Assembly: GCF_000214175.1 (NCBI RefSeq)
Contig: NC_015564.1
Span: forward strand, 4,340,001 to 4,404,000
DNA length: 64,000 nucleotides
Direction of reading: 5' to 3'
From: Hoyosella subflava DQS3-9A1
GTDB lineage: Bacteria > Actinomycetota > Actinomycetes > Mycobacteriales > Mycobacteriaceae
The position numbers and the translations under genes are program-made. Positions 17,807 through 26,826 of this stretch are shown one piece after another (the stretch's first letter is position 1; every line of letters starts with the position of its first letter). A model generated the notes under the pieces. The model was not told the origin of the DNA. It saw only the letters and a list, made by a program, of their open reading frames with translations, and did not search any database.

Positions 17807-17842
17807 GTGCAGCCGCGTTAGTTGTATCGCACGCGGCTGCAC
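17807..17842. terminator. Hairpin between convergent genes
   Basis: Perfect 11-bp arms GTGCAGCCGCG (17807-17817) and CGCGGCTGCAC (17832-17842) with a 14-nt loop, followed on the plus strand by a short T-containing run. It separates the PPOX gene from the convergent TetR gene. Confidence 0.6.
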
Positions 17843-17866
17843 GTTTCTGCCGCGTGTGCGGCTAGC

Positions 17867-18472
17867 TCAGCGAGCACCGACGGTCATCAGCGCGATTTCG
17901 ACATACTGTTCTGCCAGTTCTGTCGGGCTCAGCGGGCCATCGGGGTTGTACCAGCGACCAATTGACTGACACATACCGAGGATTGCCCTCGCGGTTTCCG
18001 CGGCCAGGCCGGTGGTGAATACCTTTTCGAGAACGCCCTTTTCGACGATCTCCGTCACCAGCTTCTCGACTTCCTTGCGTCGGGCCGCGTAGCGTTTCCG
18101 GTTGTCCGGCGACAGGTGCCGCAGTTCCTGATCGAGTGCGGCTAGCCGAGTGCGGTGCGCCATGTGGAGCACGACAGTTTCCACCACGTTGATGAACTGC
18201 TGCCGCACGTCCGCGCCGCCCGCATCAGACGCTGCCCGGACTCGCCACGCCACCTCCCCTGTGCCGAGTTCAAGCAAGGCCACAAAGACGCCTTCCTTGC
18301 TTTCGTGGTGGTAGTAGATGGAGGGCACTGTCAGACCGACGCGGCGAGCCAGGTCACGAACCGTCGTTCCATGGAAACCGTGCTCGTAGAACGCGTCGGC
18401 AGCAGCTGCCAGGATCGGGCTCAGTTCGAGTGGCGCGTAGGTTCGCCAGTCCCGCTCCTGTTTCGTTGTCAA
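17867..18472 (-). CDS. TetR-family transcriptional regulator
   Basis: A 201-residue repressor: residues about 15-65 hold the TetR HTH ([44 protein letters not shown]), and the remainder is an all-helical ligand domain. Its ATG overlaps the stop of the upstream SDR gene by ATGA, so both are co-transcribed from the promoter at about 19.25 kb, where a palindromic site is found. Similar TetR proteins often respond to acyl-CoA thioesters; with an HSD10-like dehydrogenase as partner that is a reasonable inference. Confidence 0.9.
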   Translation of the reverse strand: MTTKQERDWRTYAPLELSPILAAAADAFYEHGFHGTTVRDLARRVGLTVPSIYYHHESKEGVFVALLELGTGEVAWRVRAASDAGGADVRQQFINVVETVVLHMAHRTRLAALDQELRHLSPDNRKRYAARRKEVEKLVTEIVEKGVLEKVFTTGLAAETARAILGMCQSIGRWYNPDGPLSPTELAEQYVEIALMTVGAR

Positions 18473-19230
18473 CGGGGAGCCATGCGGATAGCACCATCAA
18501 GACGAATAGTTTCGCCGTTGAGCATCGGATTCTCCACAATGTGACGCGCGAGTGCGCCGTACTCGACCGGGTCTCCCAGACGCGACGGGTGCGGAACCTG
18601 TGCACCAAGGGAGTTGATCGCTTCTTCGGGGAGTGCGGCGAACAGGGGTGTGTGGAACAGCCCAGGGGCGATCGTGACGACGCGGATCTTTAGGCTGGCA
18701 AGATCGCGAGCGATCGGCAGTGTCATACCTACGATGCCACCTTTGGAGGCAGAGTAAGCGGCCTGACCCACCTGACCGTCGAACGCCGCGACTGACGCGG
18801 TGTTGATGATGACGCCGCGTTCTTCCCCAATCGGCTCGGATTTGGCCATTCGCTCAGCAGTCAGCCGAATCACGTTGAACGTTCCGACCAGATTGACATT
18901 GAGCACTTTCGTGAAGTCGGCCAGCGGAAAGGCACCCGACTTCCCCACGGTTTTGATGGCGTTGCCGATTCCCGCGCAGTTCACGACCACCCGCAGATCG
19001 CCCAGCGTATCCGCTTCACTGATTGCTGCGGCGACCTCCGATTCACTGGTCACGTCGGCCGCTGCGAAAATTGCGCCGTCACCCAGTTCCTTCGCGATCG
19101 TCGCACCGTCGGATGAGGGCAAGTCGACGATGACAACTTTGGCCCCCTTGCTGTGGAGTTCGCGCACAGTTGCCAAACCGAGGCCGGACGCTCCGCCAGT
19201 AACGAGTGCGACAGTGCTGCTGGGTTCCAT
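18469..19230 (-). CDS. SDR-family 3-hydroxyacyl-CoA dehydrogenase-like protein (HSD10 type)
   Basis: A 253-residue short-chain dehydrogenase: [27 protein letters not shown], catalytic [24 protein letters not shown] and the HSD10-like [23 protein letters not shown]10-type enzymes oxidise short 3-hydroxyacyl-CoAs such as 2-methyl-3-hydroxybutyryl-CoA with NAD+. AAAGGAG precedes the ATG. First gene of a two-gene operon with the TetR regulator; divergent from the methyltransferase. Confidence 0.85.
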   Translation of the reverse strand: MEPSSTVALVTGGASGLGLATVRELHSKGAKVVIVDLPSSDGATIAKELGDGAIFAAADVTSESEVAAAISEADTLGDLRVVVNCAGIGNAIKTVGKSGAFPLADFTKVLNVNLVGTFNVIRLTAERMAKSEPIGEERGVIINTASVAAFDGQVGQAAYSASKGGIVGMTLPIARDLASLKIRVVTIAPGLFHTPLFAALPEEAINSLGAQVPHPSRLGDPVEYGALARHIVENPMLNGETIRLDGAIRMAPR

Positions 19231-19271
19231 ATGACTGCTCCTTTGGGTCGGCTAGACATTGCCACGTTATC

Positions 19272-19283
19272 TAACGATCGCTA
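19272..19283. promoter_or_regulatory. Candidate TetR operator
   Basis: TAACGATCGCTA, an imperfect palindrome centred on CGATCG with outer TA/TA arms, in the 111-bp divergent region 42 bp upstream of the SDR-tetR operon. Such CG-centred palindromes are typical TetR-family operators, so autoregulation is likely. Confidence 0.4.
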
Positions 19284-19341
19284 AGTTGGAAAGACGAGAC
19301 GGCTAAGCTGTCCCTAAAGCACTTCTCTAAAGGAGTCAGCG

Positions 19342-19959
19342 ATGGGGTTCTACGGCGACCATGTCGTGCCACGGATAATCAACTTCGCCTGCGGAATGAA
19401 AATGGGCGATCCGCAACGCCGTCGGGTTTGTGCTGGTCTTACCGGCGATGTCGTCGAAATCGGGTTTGGGTCAGGACTTAACATTCCGTTTTACCCAGCG
19501 TCGGTCAACAGTGTCGCCGCGATCGAACCGGCAGACGTTGCGTGGAAGCTGGCCCAGAAGCGCGTGCAAAGCTCACCGGTACCAATCAGACGCTCCGGCC
19601 TGGACGGCCAGTCGCTCCCACTCGATGATGACCGCTTCGATTCGGCATTGACGACGTGGACGCTGTGTACCATTCCCGACCCGGTGACCGCGCTCAGAGA
19701 AGTGCGCCGGGTGCTGAAACCCGGCGGGCGCCTCCACTTCGTGGAACATGGACTCGCCCCGGACGAAAACGTGCAACGGTGGCAGCACCGGCTGAACCCC
19801 ATGCAGCAGCGCCTCTTCGGTGGCTGCAATCTCAACCGTCAGATAGTCAGTCTGGTGCAGGAAGCTGGGTTCAGCGTCGACGAACTCGACCAGTTCTACG
19901 AGAATGGTGCTCCGAAAGCGCTGGGTGCGCTCTCCCTGGGGACCGCCGTGGCGCGCTGA
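19342..19959 (+). CDS. Class I SAM-dependent methyltransferase
   Basis: A 205-residue methyltransferase. The SAM-binding motif I is VVEIGFGSGLNIPFYP, motif II area is DDRFDSALTTWTLCTIPDP, and LREVRRVLKPGGRLHFVEHGLAPD follows. The overall type resembles the UbiE/TMT1-like thiol or phospholipid methyltransferases; substrate unknown. AAAGGAG with 7-bp spacing supports ATG 19342. Monocistronic, with a terminator downstream. Confidence 0.85.
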   Translation: MGFYGDHVVPRIINFACGMKMGDPQRRRVCAGLTGDVVEIGFGSGLNIPFYPASVNSVAAIEPADVAWKLAQKRVQSSPVPIRRSGLDGQSLPLDDDRFDSALTTWTLCTIPDPVTALREVRRVLKPGGRLHFVEHGLAPDENVQRWQHRLNPMQQRLFGGCNLNRQIVSLVQEAGFSVDELDQFYENGAPKALGALSLGTAVAR

Positions 19960-19973
19960 CCCGCCTACCGCAA

Positions 19974-20020
19974 GATCGTGAAGGATTCGCCCTCCGTGAG
20001 GGGGAAGATCCTTCACGATC
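19974..20020. terminator. Nested hairpin between convergent genes
   Basis: Perfect 13-bp outer arms (GATCGTGAAGGAT at 19974-19986 and its complement at 20008-20020) enclosing a second 5-bp hairpin CCCTC/GAGGG (19990-20002). Lies between the methyltransferase and the convergent DUF779 gene; likely bidirectional. Confidence 0.7.
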
Positions 20021-20032
20021 CGCGCACACACC

Positions 20033-20515
20033 CTACGGATCACGTAGCCCAGGGGCCGGACAGGCGTCGGCGACGTCGACAACTACCTGCCCGGCCTCCG
20101 CTGGCTCCGGCCGCACACCGGTTTTCCAGCCAGCGCCATCAATCACCTGTTCCGCAGCGAGCGCCGACAACTCGTCCGCTTCGAACGCGCGTCCCCTGCT
20201 CAGGAATCGCACGCCTTCGGGTGACTCCAGACTGAACCCCGATCCCCGGCCCGGCACCACGTCAAGCACGAGCTGGGTGTGCTTCCAGGTTTCGAACTGG
20301 GAGCCCGATATCCAGACCGGAACACTTCCGTCGCCGAGTTCCAGCACGCCGAGGAGGACGTCGCGCTCGCCGACGATGAAGTCGCCCAGTGGATAACACA
20401 TCGGTGCTGAGCCATCGCAACAGCCGCCAGATTGATGGAGCATCAACGGGCCGTGGCGGCCAGCGAGCTGCTTAAGCAGATCGCGAGCCGCCACGGTCAT
20501 CACCACACGGTGCAT
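20033..20515 (-). CDS. DUF779 family protein
   Basis: A 160-residue protein with the DUF779 core LMLHQSGGCCDGSAPMCY and VWISGSQFETWKHTQLVLDVVPGRGSGFSLE. The conserved Cys-Cys and downstream Cys suggest metal binding, but the family has no established reaction. It is recurrently encoded next to AcoD/ExaC-type aldehyde dehydrogenases, as here, where its ATG overlaps the dehydrogenase stop (TGATG). Slightly longer than usual through its C-terminal tail. Confidence 0.88.
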   Translation of the reverse strand: MHRVVMTVAARDLLKQLAGRHGPLMLHQSGGCCDGSAPMCYPLGDFIVGERDVLLGVLELGDGSVPVWISGSQFETWKHTQLVLDVVPGRGSGFSLESPEGVRFLSRGRAFEADELSALAAEQVIDGAGWKTGVRPEPAEAGQVVVDVADACPAPGLRDP

Positions 20516-22038
20516 CAGAAGAAGCCTTGTGCGCCTGGTGCGTAGCTCACCAGCAGATTCTTGGTCTGCTGGTAGTGATCGAGCATCATCCGGTGGTTCT
20601 CACGACCGATACCCGACTGCTTGTATCCACCGAACGCAGCGTGAGCTGGGTACTGGTGGTAGGTGTTCGTCCACACGCGCCCCGCCTGGATCTCTCGCCC
20701 CGCGCGGTATGCGGTATCCCCGGTCCGTGACCACACACCAGCTCCGAGACCGTACAGCGTGTCATTCGCGATGCGAATAGCATCATCGAAGTCCTTGAAG
20801 GATGTCACCGAGACAACCGGCCCGAAGATCTCTTCCTGGAAGATGCGCATCTTGTTGTTGCCGGTGAAGATCGTCGGCTGCACGTAGTAGCCACCGGACA
20901 GATCGCCGCCGAGGTCCGCACGCTCACCGCCGGTGACGACATGTGCGCCTTCACTCTTGCCGATCTCGATGTACGAAAGGATCTTCTCGAGCTGATCATT
21001 GGATGCCTGGGCACCGATCATCGTGTCAGTGTCGAGCGGGTTGCCCTGGCGTACTGCCTTGGTGCGAATCGCGGCGAGCTCGAGGAACTCGTCGTAGATG
21101 TCTTCCTGGATCAGCGCACGGGACGGGCAGGTGCACACCTCACCCTGGTTCAGCGCGAACATGGTGAAGCCTTCGAGCGCCTTGTCCTGGTAGCTGTCGT
21201 TCTGGGCGAGCACATCCGAGAAGAAGATATTCGGGCTCTTCCCGCCGAGTTCGAGAGTCACGGGGATCAGGTTCTCCGACGCGTACTGCATGATCAAGCG
21301 ACCGGTGGTGGTCTCACCGGTGAAGGCGATCTTCCGGATCCGGTTGCTCGATGCCAGCGGCTTCCCAGCTTCCACACCGAAACCGTTGACGATGTTGAGA
21401 ACACCGGGCGGCAGCAGGTCACCGATAATTGAGATCAGGTACATGATCGAAGCTGGGGTTTGCTCCGCAGGCTTCAGGACGATGGCGTTGCCAGCAGCGA
21501 GCGCGGGAGCCAGCTTCCAGACAGCCATGAGAATGGGGAAGTTCCACGGAATGATTTGTCCGACCACGCCGAGTGGCTCGTGGAAGTGGTAGGCAACGGT
21601 GTCATCGTTCAGTTCCGACAGCGAGCCTTCCTGAGCGCGAATCGCACCCGCGAAGTAGCGGAAATGATCAATCGCAAGCGGAATGTCTGCGTTGAGTGTT
21701 TCGCGGATGGGCTTGCCGTTGTCCCACGCCTCCGCGAGTGCGATGGATTCGAGGTTCTCCTCGATGCGGTCAGCGATCTTGTTGAGAATGTTGGCGCGGA
21801 CAGCAACGGGCGTCTTGCCCCATTTGGGCGCGGCCGCGTGCGCGGCGTCGAGCGCCTTCTCGATGTCTTCGGCGGTGGAGCGCGCAATTTCGACGAATGG
21901 CTGGCCAGTCACTGGGGTGACGTTCTCGAAGTACTCGCCCTTCGCGGGCGCTACCCATTCGCCACCGATCCAGTTGTCATACCGCGACGGGAACGACATC
22001 AGCGCGTCAGGTGAACCGGGACGGGAATACTCGGTCAT
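20515..22038 (-). CDS. NAD-dependent aldehyde dehydrogenase, AcoD/ExaC type
   Basis: A 507-residue aldehyde dehydrogenase. Catalytic Cys lies in [15 protein letters not shown], the general-base Glu in [12 protein letters not shown], and [37 protein letters not shown] binds NAD. The double-Cys EVCTCPSR signature is typical of acetaldehyde dehydrogenases linked to acetoin or ethanol use, so it is expected to oxidise the acetaldehyde released by acetoin cleavage. ATG 22038 has GGAGGAG directly upstream; the frame's earlier start runs through a palindromic operator. Confidence 0.93.
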   Translation of the reverse strand: MTEYSRPGSPDALMSFPSRYDNWIGGEWVAPAKGEYFENVTPVTGQPFVEIARSTAEDIEKALDAAHAAAPKWGKTPVAVRANILNKIADRIEENLESIALAEAWDNGKPIRETLNADIPLAIDHFRYFAGAIRAQEGSLSELNDDTVAYHFHEPLGVVGQIIPWNFPILMAVWKLAPALAAGNAIVLKPAEQTPASIMYLISIIGDLLPPGVLNIVNGFGVEAGKPLASSNRIRKIAFTGETTTGRLIMQYASENLIPVTLELGGKSPNIFFSDVLAQNDSYQDKALEGFTMFALNQGEVCTCPSRALIQEDIYDEFLELAAIRTKAVRQGNPLDTDTMIGAQASNDQLEKILSYIEIGKSEGAHVVTGGERADLGGDLSGGYYVQPTIFTGNNKMRIFQEEIFGPVVSVTSFKDFDDAIRIANDTLYGLGAGVWSRTGDTAYRAGREIQAGRVWTNTYHQYPAHAAFGGYKQSGIGRENHRMMLDHYQQTKNLLVSYAPGAQGFF

Positions 22039-22091
22039 GAACTCCTCCAGTGCTTGTGGGTTGTGATCCACGACACTAGGCGCGCTAACGT

Positions 22092-22106
22092 TGCAACACA
22101 GTTGCA
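22092..22106. promoter_or_regulatory. Perfect palindrome TGCAAC-N3-GTTGCA
   Basis: TGCAACACAGTTGCA: 6-bp inverted arms with a 3-nt spacer, 54-68 bp upstream of the aldehyde dehydrogenase. It uses the same GCAAC half-site as sites A-D but in inverted rather than direct order. Candidate binding site for the GAF/winged-HTH regulator encoded next to it. Confidence 0.6.
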
Positions 22107-22116
22107 TGATCGCGAC

Positions 22117-23412
22117 TTAGCGGCTGTACTCCCGATTGAGCCGGTCGACGCGCGCTTTGACCTGGCAGAACAGCGGCGCCGCCGGATCAAGGGAACTGAG
22201 GTACGCGGTGAGGGCAACGATGTCTTCTCGCCCGTGCACGGACGATGTCCATCGGGCAAGCAACTCAGCATCGCCCGCTCGCAGCAACGCGGCCTGGATC
22301 CGTACTTGCAGTTCCTCGCGCAGGTCGACGACGCCCGGCGCAAACGACTCCGGCAAGACAGGCCCCGGATAGGCACGCAGAGCGGCCCGGACGTCACCGC
22401 GGTCCAAAGCTGAGCGCACTTCGGCGACATCGGTTCGAAGCTCGGTGAGCAGCCGATACGGACGCGAACCTAGCCGCTCCGCCCCGATGACTTTGCGGAG
22501 CCGGGAAAGCTCGGCACGCACCGTGACGTCGTCAAGTTCCTCTTCGTCAAGAAGGACCGCGAGACGCTGCGACGTGAGACCTTCGGGATGCTCAGCAAGC
22601 AGCAACAGAATCTCCGCATGCCGCTGCGACAACCTGTTGTGGTCAGCACCCAAGTGCAGCACGGGCCGGACAGCCCCCAGCGTTTCGAGCCGCGGCACCG
22701 CCTCCGTCAAGGCGTGCGGCGACCGAAGTAAATGCAGGCGCAATTCCGTTTCCGCCGCCATCACGGTTGCTTTCACGAGCTGCAGCACTTCCGGCGCGGC
22801 GACGCGGGGACCGCCTGTTATGTCGATCGCGCCGATGATCCGGCCCGATAGTGGATCATGCACGGGCGCGGCTGAACAGCTCCATTCATGCACGGAACGG
22901 TTGAAATGCTCCGTACCGAAGATCTGCACCGAGTGGTCGAGCGCGAGCGCTGTCCCAGGCGCGTTCGTGCCGACGCGTTCTTCGCTCCAGTCCGCGCCTT
23001 CCATAAAGCTCATTCCGACAGCACGGTCGCGTGCGAGATGGTCACCCTCAACCCAGAGCAAGCGGCCCGCTTCGTCCGTCATCGCGACGAGCAACTCGCT
23101 GTCGGCGGCATCTTCGACGAGGAGCTTGCGCACCACTGGGCGGATCAGCGCCATCGGATGTGCAGATCGGTAACCCTTGAGTTCCTCCTCGAGGAGAAAC
23201 CCGGTCTGGTCGACGGTTTCCGGGGAGATGCCGCGCTCCTTCGCGCGCAGCCAGGACTCGCGCACGACCTTGCGCACCGACGCGGGCGCTGCGCCATTCG
23301 GCGTGGCAAGGAACGACTGCCACGCCGCAGACAGGTCCCGGGCGAGCCGTGTGATGTCCTCGCCCGGTGGCAGCGCCAGCCACGGGTTACCGGTGGGCCG
23401 CGGTTGGGTCAT
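22117..23412 (-). CDS. Second AcoR-like GAF/winged-HTH regulator
   Basis: A 431-residue paralogue of the 15515-16798 regulator. It shares VRESWLRAKERGI, the GAF region with RVGTNAPGTALALDHSVQIFGTEHFNRSVHEWSCSAAPVHDP, and the C-terminal winged helix LSQRHAEILLLLAEHPEGLTSQRLAVLL to ELSRLRKVIGAERLG. No AAA+ domain. ATG 23412 with GGGAGGAGG at 11-bp spacing; an upstream GTG in frame is less likely. It sits between the zinc butanediol dehydrogenase and the aldehyde dehydrogenase on the same strand and probably controls them. Confidence 0.85.
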   Translation of the reverse strand: MTQPRPTGNPWLALPPGEDITRLARDLSAAWQSFLATPNGAAPASVRKVVRESWLRAKERGISPETVDQTGFLLEEELKGYRSAHPMALIRPVVRKLLVEDAADSELLVAMTDEAGRLLWVEGDHLARDRAVGMSFMEGADWSEERVGTNAPGTALALDHSVQIFGTEHFNRSVHEWSCSAAPVHDPLSGRIIGAIDITGGPRVAAPEVLQLVKATVMAAETELRLHLLRSPHALTEAVPRLETLGAVRPVLHLGADHNRLSQRHAEILLLLAEHPEGLTSQRLAVLLDEEELDDVTVRAELSRLRKVIGAERLGSRPYRLLTELRTDVAEVRSALDRGDVRAALRAYPGPVLPESFAPGVVDLREELQVRIQAALLRAGDAELLARWTSSVHGREDIVALTAYLSSLDPAAPLFCQVKARVDRLNREYSR

Positions 23413-23469
23413 CGATGTCTGTGCCTCCTCCCTACCGAGAGTAACCCACGTCACTCCCGGAGAGAGACC

Positions 23470-24516
23470 TCACAGAGATGGGTCGATGAGCACCTTCATC
23501 TTCTTGCCCGCGTGCAGCGCATGGAATCCCTCATCGACTACCTGCTCGATGGGGATGGTGGTGACCCAGCCGGTCGTGTCGTAATGCCCGTCCGCCATGA
23601 GGTCGATGACCGCACGGTAGTCGTCGCCGGTGTAGCAGAGTGAGCCCTGGATGCGCGATTCATTCATCACCAGGTTGAGCAACGGCGTTTCCAGCGGCTT
23701 TTCGTAGATGGCAACACTCACCAGAGGTTTGTGGGCGCCGATACATTGCAGCGCCGTTTCGACTGCGGGCTGAACACCTGCGGCGTCGTAGGCGGCGTCG
23801 ACACCACTGCCACCAGTGTGGTCACCGATGAACTCCGCGACATTCACCGACGTCGGATCGAGGGTTTTAGCGCCCAGATTTTCGATCGACGCGCGCCGCA
23901 CTGGAGATGGTTCCACCACATAGACGTCGTCGAGCCCGAGTCCCTTCAGCGCGAACCACACGCCGATCCCGATCGGCCCGGCCCCCATCACCATGGCCGT
24001 GTCGCCTGCCTGCACATCTCCAAGCTTCGCAGCGTGGTACGCGACAGACATGGGCTCGACGAGGGCACCGAGTTGCAGCGACACTGAGTCAGGCAGCTTG
24101 TGCAGCATGTTTTGTGGAACCACGGTGGACTCGGCCATACCGCCGTCTGACATCAGCCCGTGGAAGCCGATGAACTTGCAGATGTTGTACCTGCCCGACG
24201 CGCATGGGCCGCACGTGCCACAGCGGTAGATCGGTTCGATGGCCACCCGATCACCTTCACTGAAACCATCCACTCCTGGCCCAATTTCAGTGATTGTTCC
24301 CGAAAACTCGTGCCCGAGGACAAGGGGCGCCTGGTTGCCGGTCAGCGCATGCGGCGTGGTCGGGATAAAGATCGGGCCAGCGAAGTACTCGTGCAGGTCC
24401 GTTCCGCAAATCCCGTTGAACCCCACGCGTACCTTCACCTGTCCGTAAGCAGGTGACGGGTCGGGGACGTCGTCGATGGAGACTTTATTTGGTCCGTAAT
24501 ACACAGCCGCGCGCAT
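23470..24516 (-). CDS. Zinc-dependent 2,3-butanediol dehydrogenase
   Basis: A 348-residue medium-chain dehydrogenase/reductase. Catalytic zinc ligands C37 and H69-E70 (GHE) and the four structural-zinc cysteines C99, C102, C105 and C113 are all present; the NAD-binding VMGAGPIGIGVWFALKGLG follows. It resembles (R,R)-butanediol dehydrogenases (acetoin/butanediol interconversion), which fits its regulator neighbours. GGGAGGAG precedes the ATG. Site D of the GCAAC repeat is 68-82 bp upstream. Confidence 0.9.
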   Translation of the reverse strand: MRAAVYYGPNKVSIDDVPDPSPAYGQVKVRVGFNGICGTDLHEYFAGPIFIPTTPHALTGNQAPLVLGHEFSGTITEIGPGVDGFSEGDRVAIEPIYRCGTCGPCASGRYNICKFIGFHGLMSDGGMAESTVVPQNMLHKLPDSVSLQLGALVEPMSVAYHAAKLGDVQAGDTAMVMGAGPIGIGVWFALKGLGLDDVYVVEPSPVRRASIENLGAKTLDPTSVNVAEFIGDHTGGSGVDAAYDAAGVQPAVETALQCIGAHKPLVSVAIYEKPLETPLLNLVMNESRIQGSLCYTGDDYRAVIDLMADGHYDTTGWVTTIPIEQVVDEGFHALHAGKKMKVLIDPSL

Positions 24517-24583
24517 TGGTGCGCTCCTCCCGTTGAGACGGTTGACACCTCAGTCCTATATGAGCTGGATCACACCTGGCAGG

Positions 24584-24598
24584 GTTGCGGGGGGTTGC
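24584..24598 (-). promoter_or_regulatory. GCAAC-N5-GCAAC repeat (site D)
   Basis: On the minus strand GCAACCCCCCGCAAC followed by CTGCCAGGTGTGATCC, 68-82 bp before the butanediol dehydrogenase start, matching sites B and C in arrangement and position. Confidence 0.55.
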
Positions 24599-24668
24599 AG
24601 GGCTGACGGTGGGAACACCGGGGCACCTGCCACAATCGGTACGACGAGCGCGAAAGCAAAGGAGCGAC

Positions 24669-25523
24669 GTGGACCGGAAGCGTTCCCAGCATCGGCCAGG
24701 CAGGTGGCCCGAGAAATGGCCTGCGCCCCGGACCCGGCGCCGGGATATCGCCCTTCTGGGCGGGCTGATTATCGCGGCGGCAGGATCCTTAGTCGCGGGG
24801 GTTATGGGGTTCAGAGACGGACAACCGCACGTGCTCGGGTTTGGTGTCCTCGTCGCGGCGCTCTTCAGCGTGGGCGCGGTTTACCACTTCTACCATGCAG
24901 TTCACCCACAACGGCGCCGCGGCGACGTGGTACTCACGACGAATCGTGACGGTGAGCCCGTAACCCGCATACTTCGGTCGCCAATTCTGTTTCACCTGCG
25001 TACAGCGTTAATGATCGGTCTCACGGTACTTTTCACCGCTTCTGCGGTAGACCACTACCTATCCGAGGGGACCGCGGGCGTCCTCGGCGCGCTCATCTAT
25101 CTGGTCATTGCCGTGTTCTTCGGCTCGTACGTCCTCGCCGTGGCCACGAAGGGACTGATGCCCGGGTTTATCGAGTTCTCGCCGCAGGGCATCTTCAATC
25201 GCGGCTGGAGTTTCGAGTCACGCATGCCGTGGCGTCACGTGCTCACCGTTCAGGCAGAGCACGACAAGAAACACCCGCAAGTCCTCGTCATCGGTGATCC
25301 CGAACGGGAGTGGAAGTACGACTACACGGTTCGCCTGTGGCGCATAGACCGTTTGACTGTGGTCCCGATGATCGACGTCGACACCAGAAAGTTCAGGGTC
25401 CCGCCCGACGTGCTCTACGCGGTCTTCTCCTACTATTTTGACAGCCCTCCAGCGCGCGTGGAGCTAGGCACACAGGTATCACTCGACCGGATCGACCAGT
25501 GGTGGCCTCGCCCAGCTGCCTAA
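24669..25523 (+). CDS. Four-helix membrane protein of unknown function
   Basis: A 284-residue protein with a basic N-terminus and four predicted transmembrane segments between residues about 28 and 160, followed by a 120-residue cytoplasmic-type domain ending in DRIDQWWPRP. No catalytic motif is visible and I do not recognise the family; similar membrane proteins occur in mycolate actinomycetes. GTG 24669 is chosen because AAAGGAG stands directly before it; the longer upstream frame overlaps the repeat site D. Confidence 0.7.
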   Translation: MDRKRSQHRPGRWPEKWPAPRTRRRDIALLGGLIIAAAGSLVAGVMGFRDGQPHVLGFGVLVAALFSVGAVYHFYHAVHPQRRRGDVVLTTNRDGEPVTRILRSPILFHLRTALMIGLTVLFTASAVDHYLSEGTAGVLGALIYLVIAVFFGSYVLAVATKGLMPGFIEFSPQGIFNRGWSFESRMPWRHVLTVQAEHDKKHPQVLVIGDPEREWKYDYTVRLWRIDRLTVVPMIDVDTRKFRVPPDVLYAVFSYYFDSPPARVELGTQVSLDRIDQWWPRPAA

Positions 25524-25599
25524 TCCATCTGCGGATGTCGCCTAAACCCGCCGATTTCGAGGGATGTAATTGACACCTGCTGATGAATTTCGGGGAGTC

Positions 25600-26757
25600 C
25601 TAGCTGCGCGCGGCCCGGCGCGCTAGTGACCACCATGCGAGCACAAGATCGTGGGTGCTCGCCCGGATATCCAGGCCGGTGATCTCCCGGAAGCGGCCCA
25701 GCCGGTACCGCACCGTATTTCGGTGTACATGCAACTTCTCCGCCGTGGCATCGACATTCTGATCGCACTCGAGCAGCGTCCACACAGTCTGCTCGATTTC
25801 CCGGTTGGCCTCGTTGTCACTATCTAAGTACTGGAAATGCAACTGTTCGACCGCGACTGCAAGTTCGTCGGCCATCAGCGCGAGTGGCAGCGGACCAAGC
25901 TGATCAAGGGTGACCACCCCGGTGCGGCCGAATGCCGCGGCAGCGTCGAGAGCGACGCTCGCTGACCGGAACGCTGCAGCAACGTTATGAAGGTGGACCG
26001 CCGAACCGATGGCGGCGAGGCTGCCATCAGGCAGGGTGGGGGCCTGCGGAACGAGCCCCACTAGGTCGCCTTCGAGCACAGCGAGCACGGGCTTATGGTG
26101 CTGAGTGGCGGTGGTTCGTCGTATCGCGGACGACATGCGTTCTTCTTCTTTTGCGTCGGCAGGGTGCGCACGCAGCGGGTGGTAGCGCGCCGACGGATCG
26201 AGACCAAACAATCGGGCCTCTGTGGCAAGCCGGGCTGGCGCGACTGTCCCGTGCAGCGTGGCCCGCAGGAAGTCGGCGCGACGGCCACTTTCGCGTTCCC
26301 CCGCATCGACGGCCATCTCACGCTGGATTTCGGCGATCACCCCGGCGGCGTCAGTGACAAATTGCCAGGCGAAATCATGCACACGCAGCATCGTCGCTGC
26401 GTCAAGCTGATACTCGGCGGCCATCGCGTCGGCCTCATTGAGGAGGTAACGCGCCGCGAGCTGAATGCTGCGGGTGAGCGCGCCGAATGGAAAGCCCTGC
26501 TCTGCCCGCCGTCGCGCAAGGTCCGCCAGGGGCTCCAGGGTGGCTGCATCTACCCGCAGCACGGCGACGTGCGTGATGACATCGCGCATCAGAGCCACGG
26601 TTGCCCCGCGCACATCCTCCATCGGCAGTACGTCGTACTCCGGTATCTCGCGGCGCAGCAGAGCAACCACCGCTTCCGTGCGTTCGTCGAGGCGCGTCAG
26701 CAGAGCGTCCGCCAAATTCGCGAGCGCTGGGTGAGCTGGCTCGGGCGACGCGGTCAT
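25600..26757 (-). CDS. PucR/CdaR-family transcriptional regulator
   Basis: A 385-residue regulator with an all-helical N-terminal region (about 1-170), a GGDEF-like central domain and a C-terminal PucR-type HTH: LLECDQNVDATAEKLHVHRNTVRYRLGRFREITGLDI (about 330-370). PucR/CdaR proteins usually activate catabolic genes in response to small molecules. Its target is not clear; the downstream YhgE gene follows on the same strand after 69 bp upstream-to-downstream order reversed, so it is not its operon leader. Confidence 0.88.
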   Translation of the reverse strand: MTASPEPAHPALANLADALLTRLDERTEAVVALLRREIPEYDVLPMEDVRGATVALMRDVITHVAVLRVDAATLEPLADLARRRAEQGFPFGALTRSIQLAARYLLNEADAMAAEYQLDAATMLRVHDFAWQFVTDAAGVIAEIQREMAVDAGERESGRRADFLRATLHGTVAPARLATEARLFGLDPSARYHPLRAHPADAKEEERMSSAIRRTTATQHHKPVLAVLEGDLVGLVPQAPTLPDGSLAAIGSAVHLHNVAAAFRSASVALDAAAAFGRTGVVTLDQLGPLPLALMADELAVAVEQLHFQYLDSDNEANREIEQTVWTLLECDQNVDATAEKLHVHRNTVRYRLGRFREITGLDIRASTHDLVLAWWSLARRAARS

Positions 26758-26826
26758 GCCGCGATCCTAGCCAGCTCACCACTCAGCTGATCGGTCTTCC
26801 GGCCGAATCAGGCCGCAGTGTCCGCG

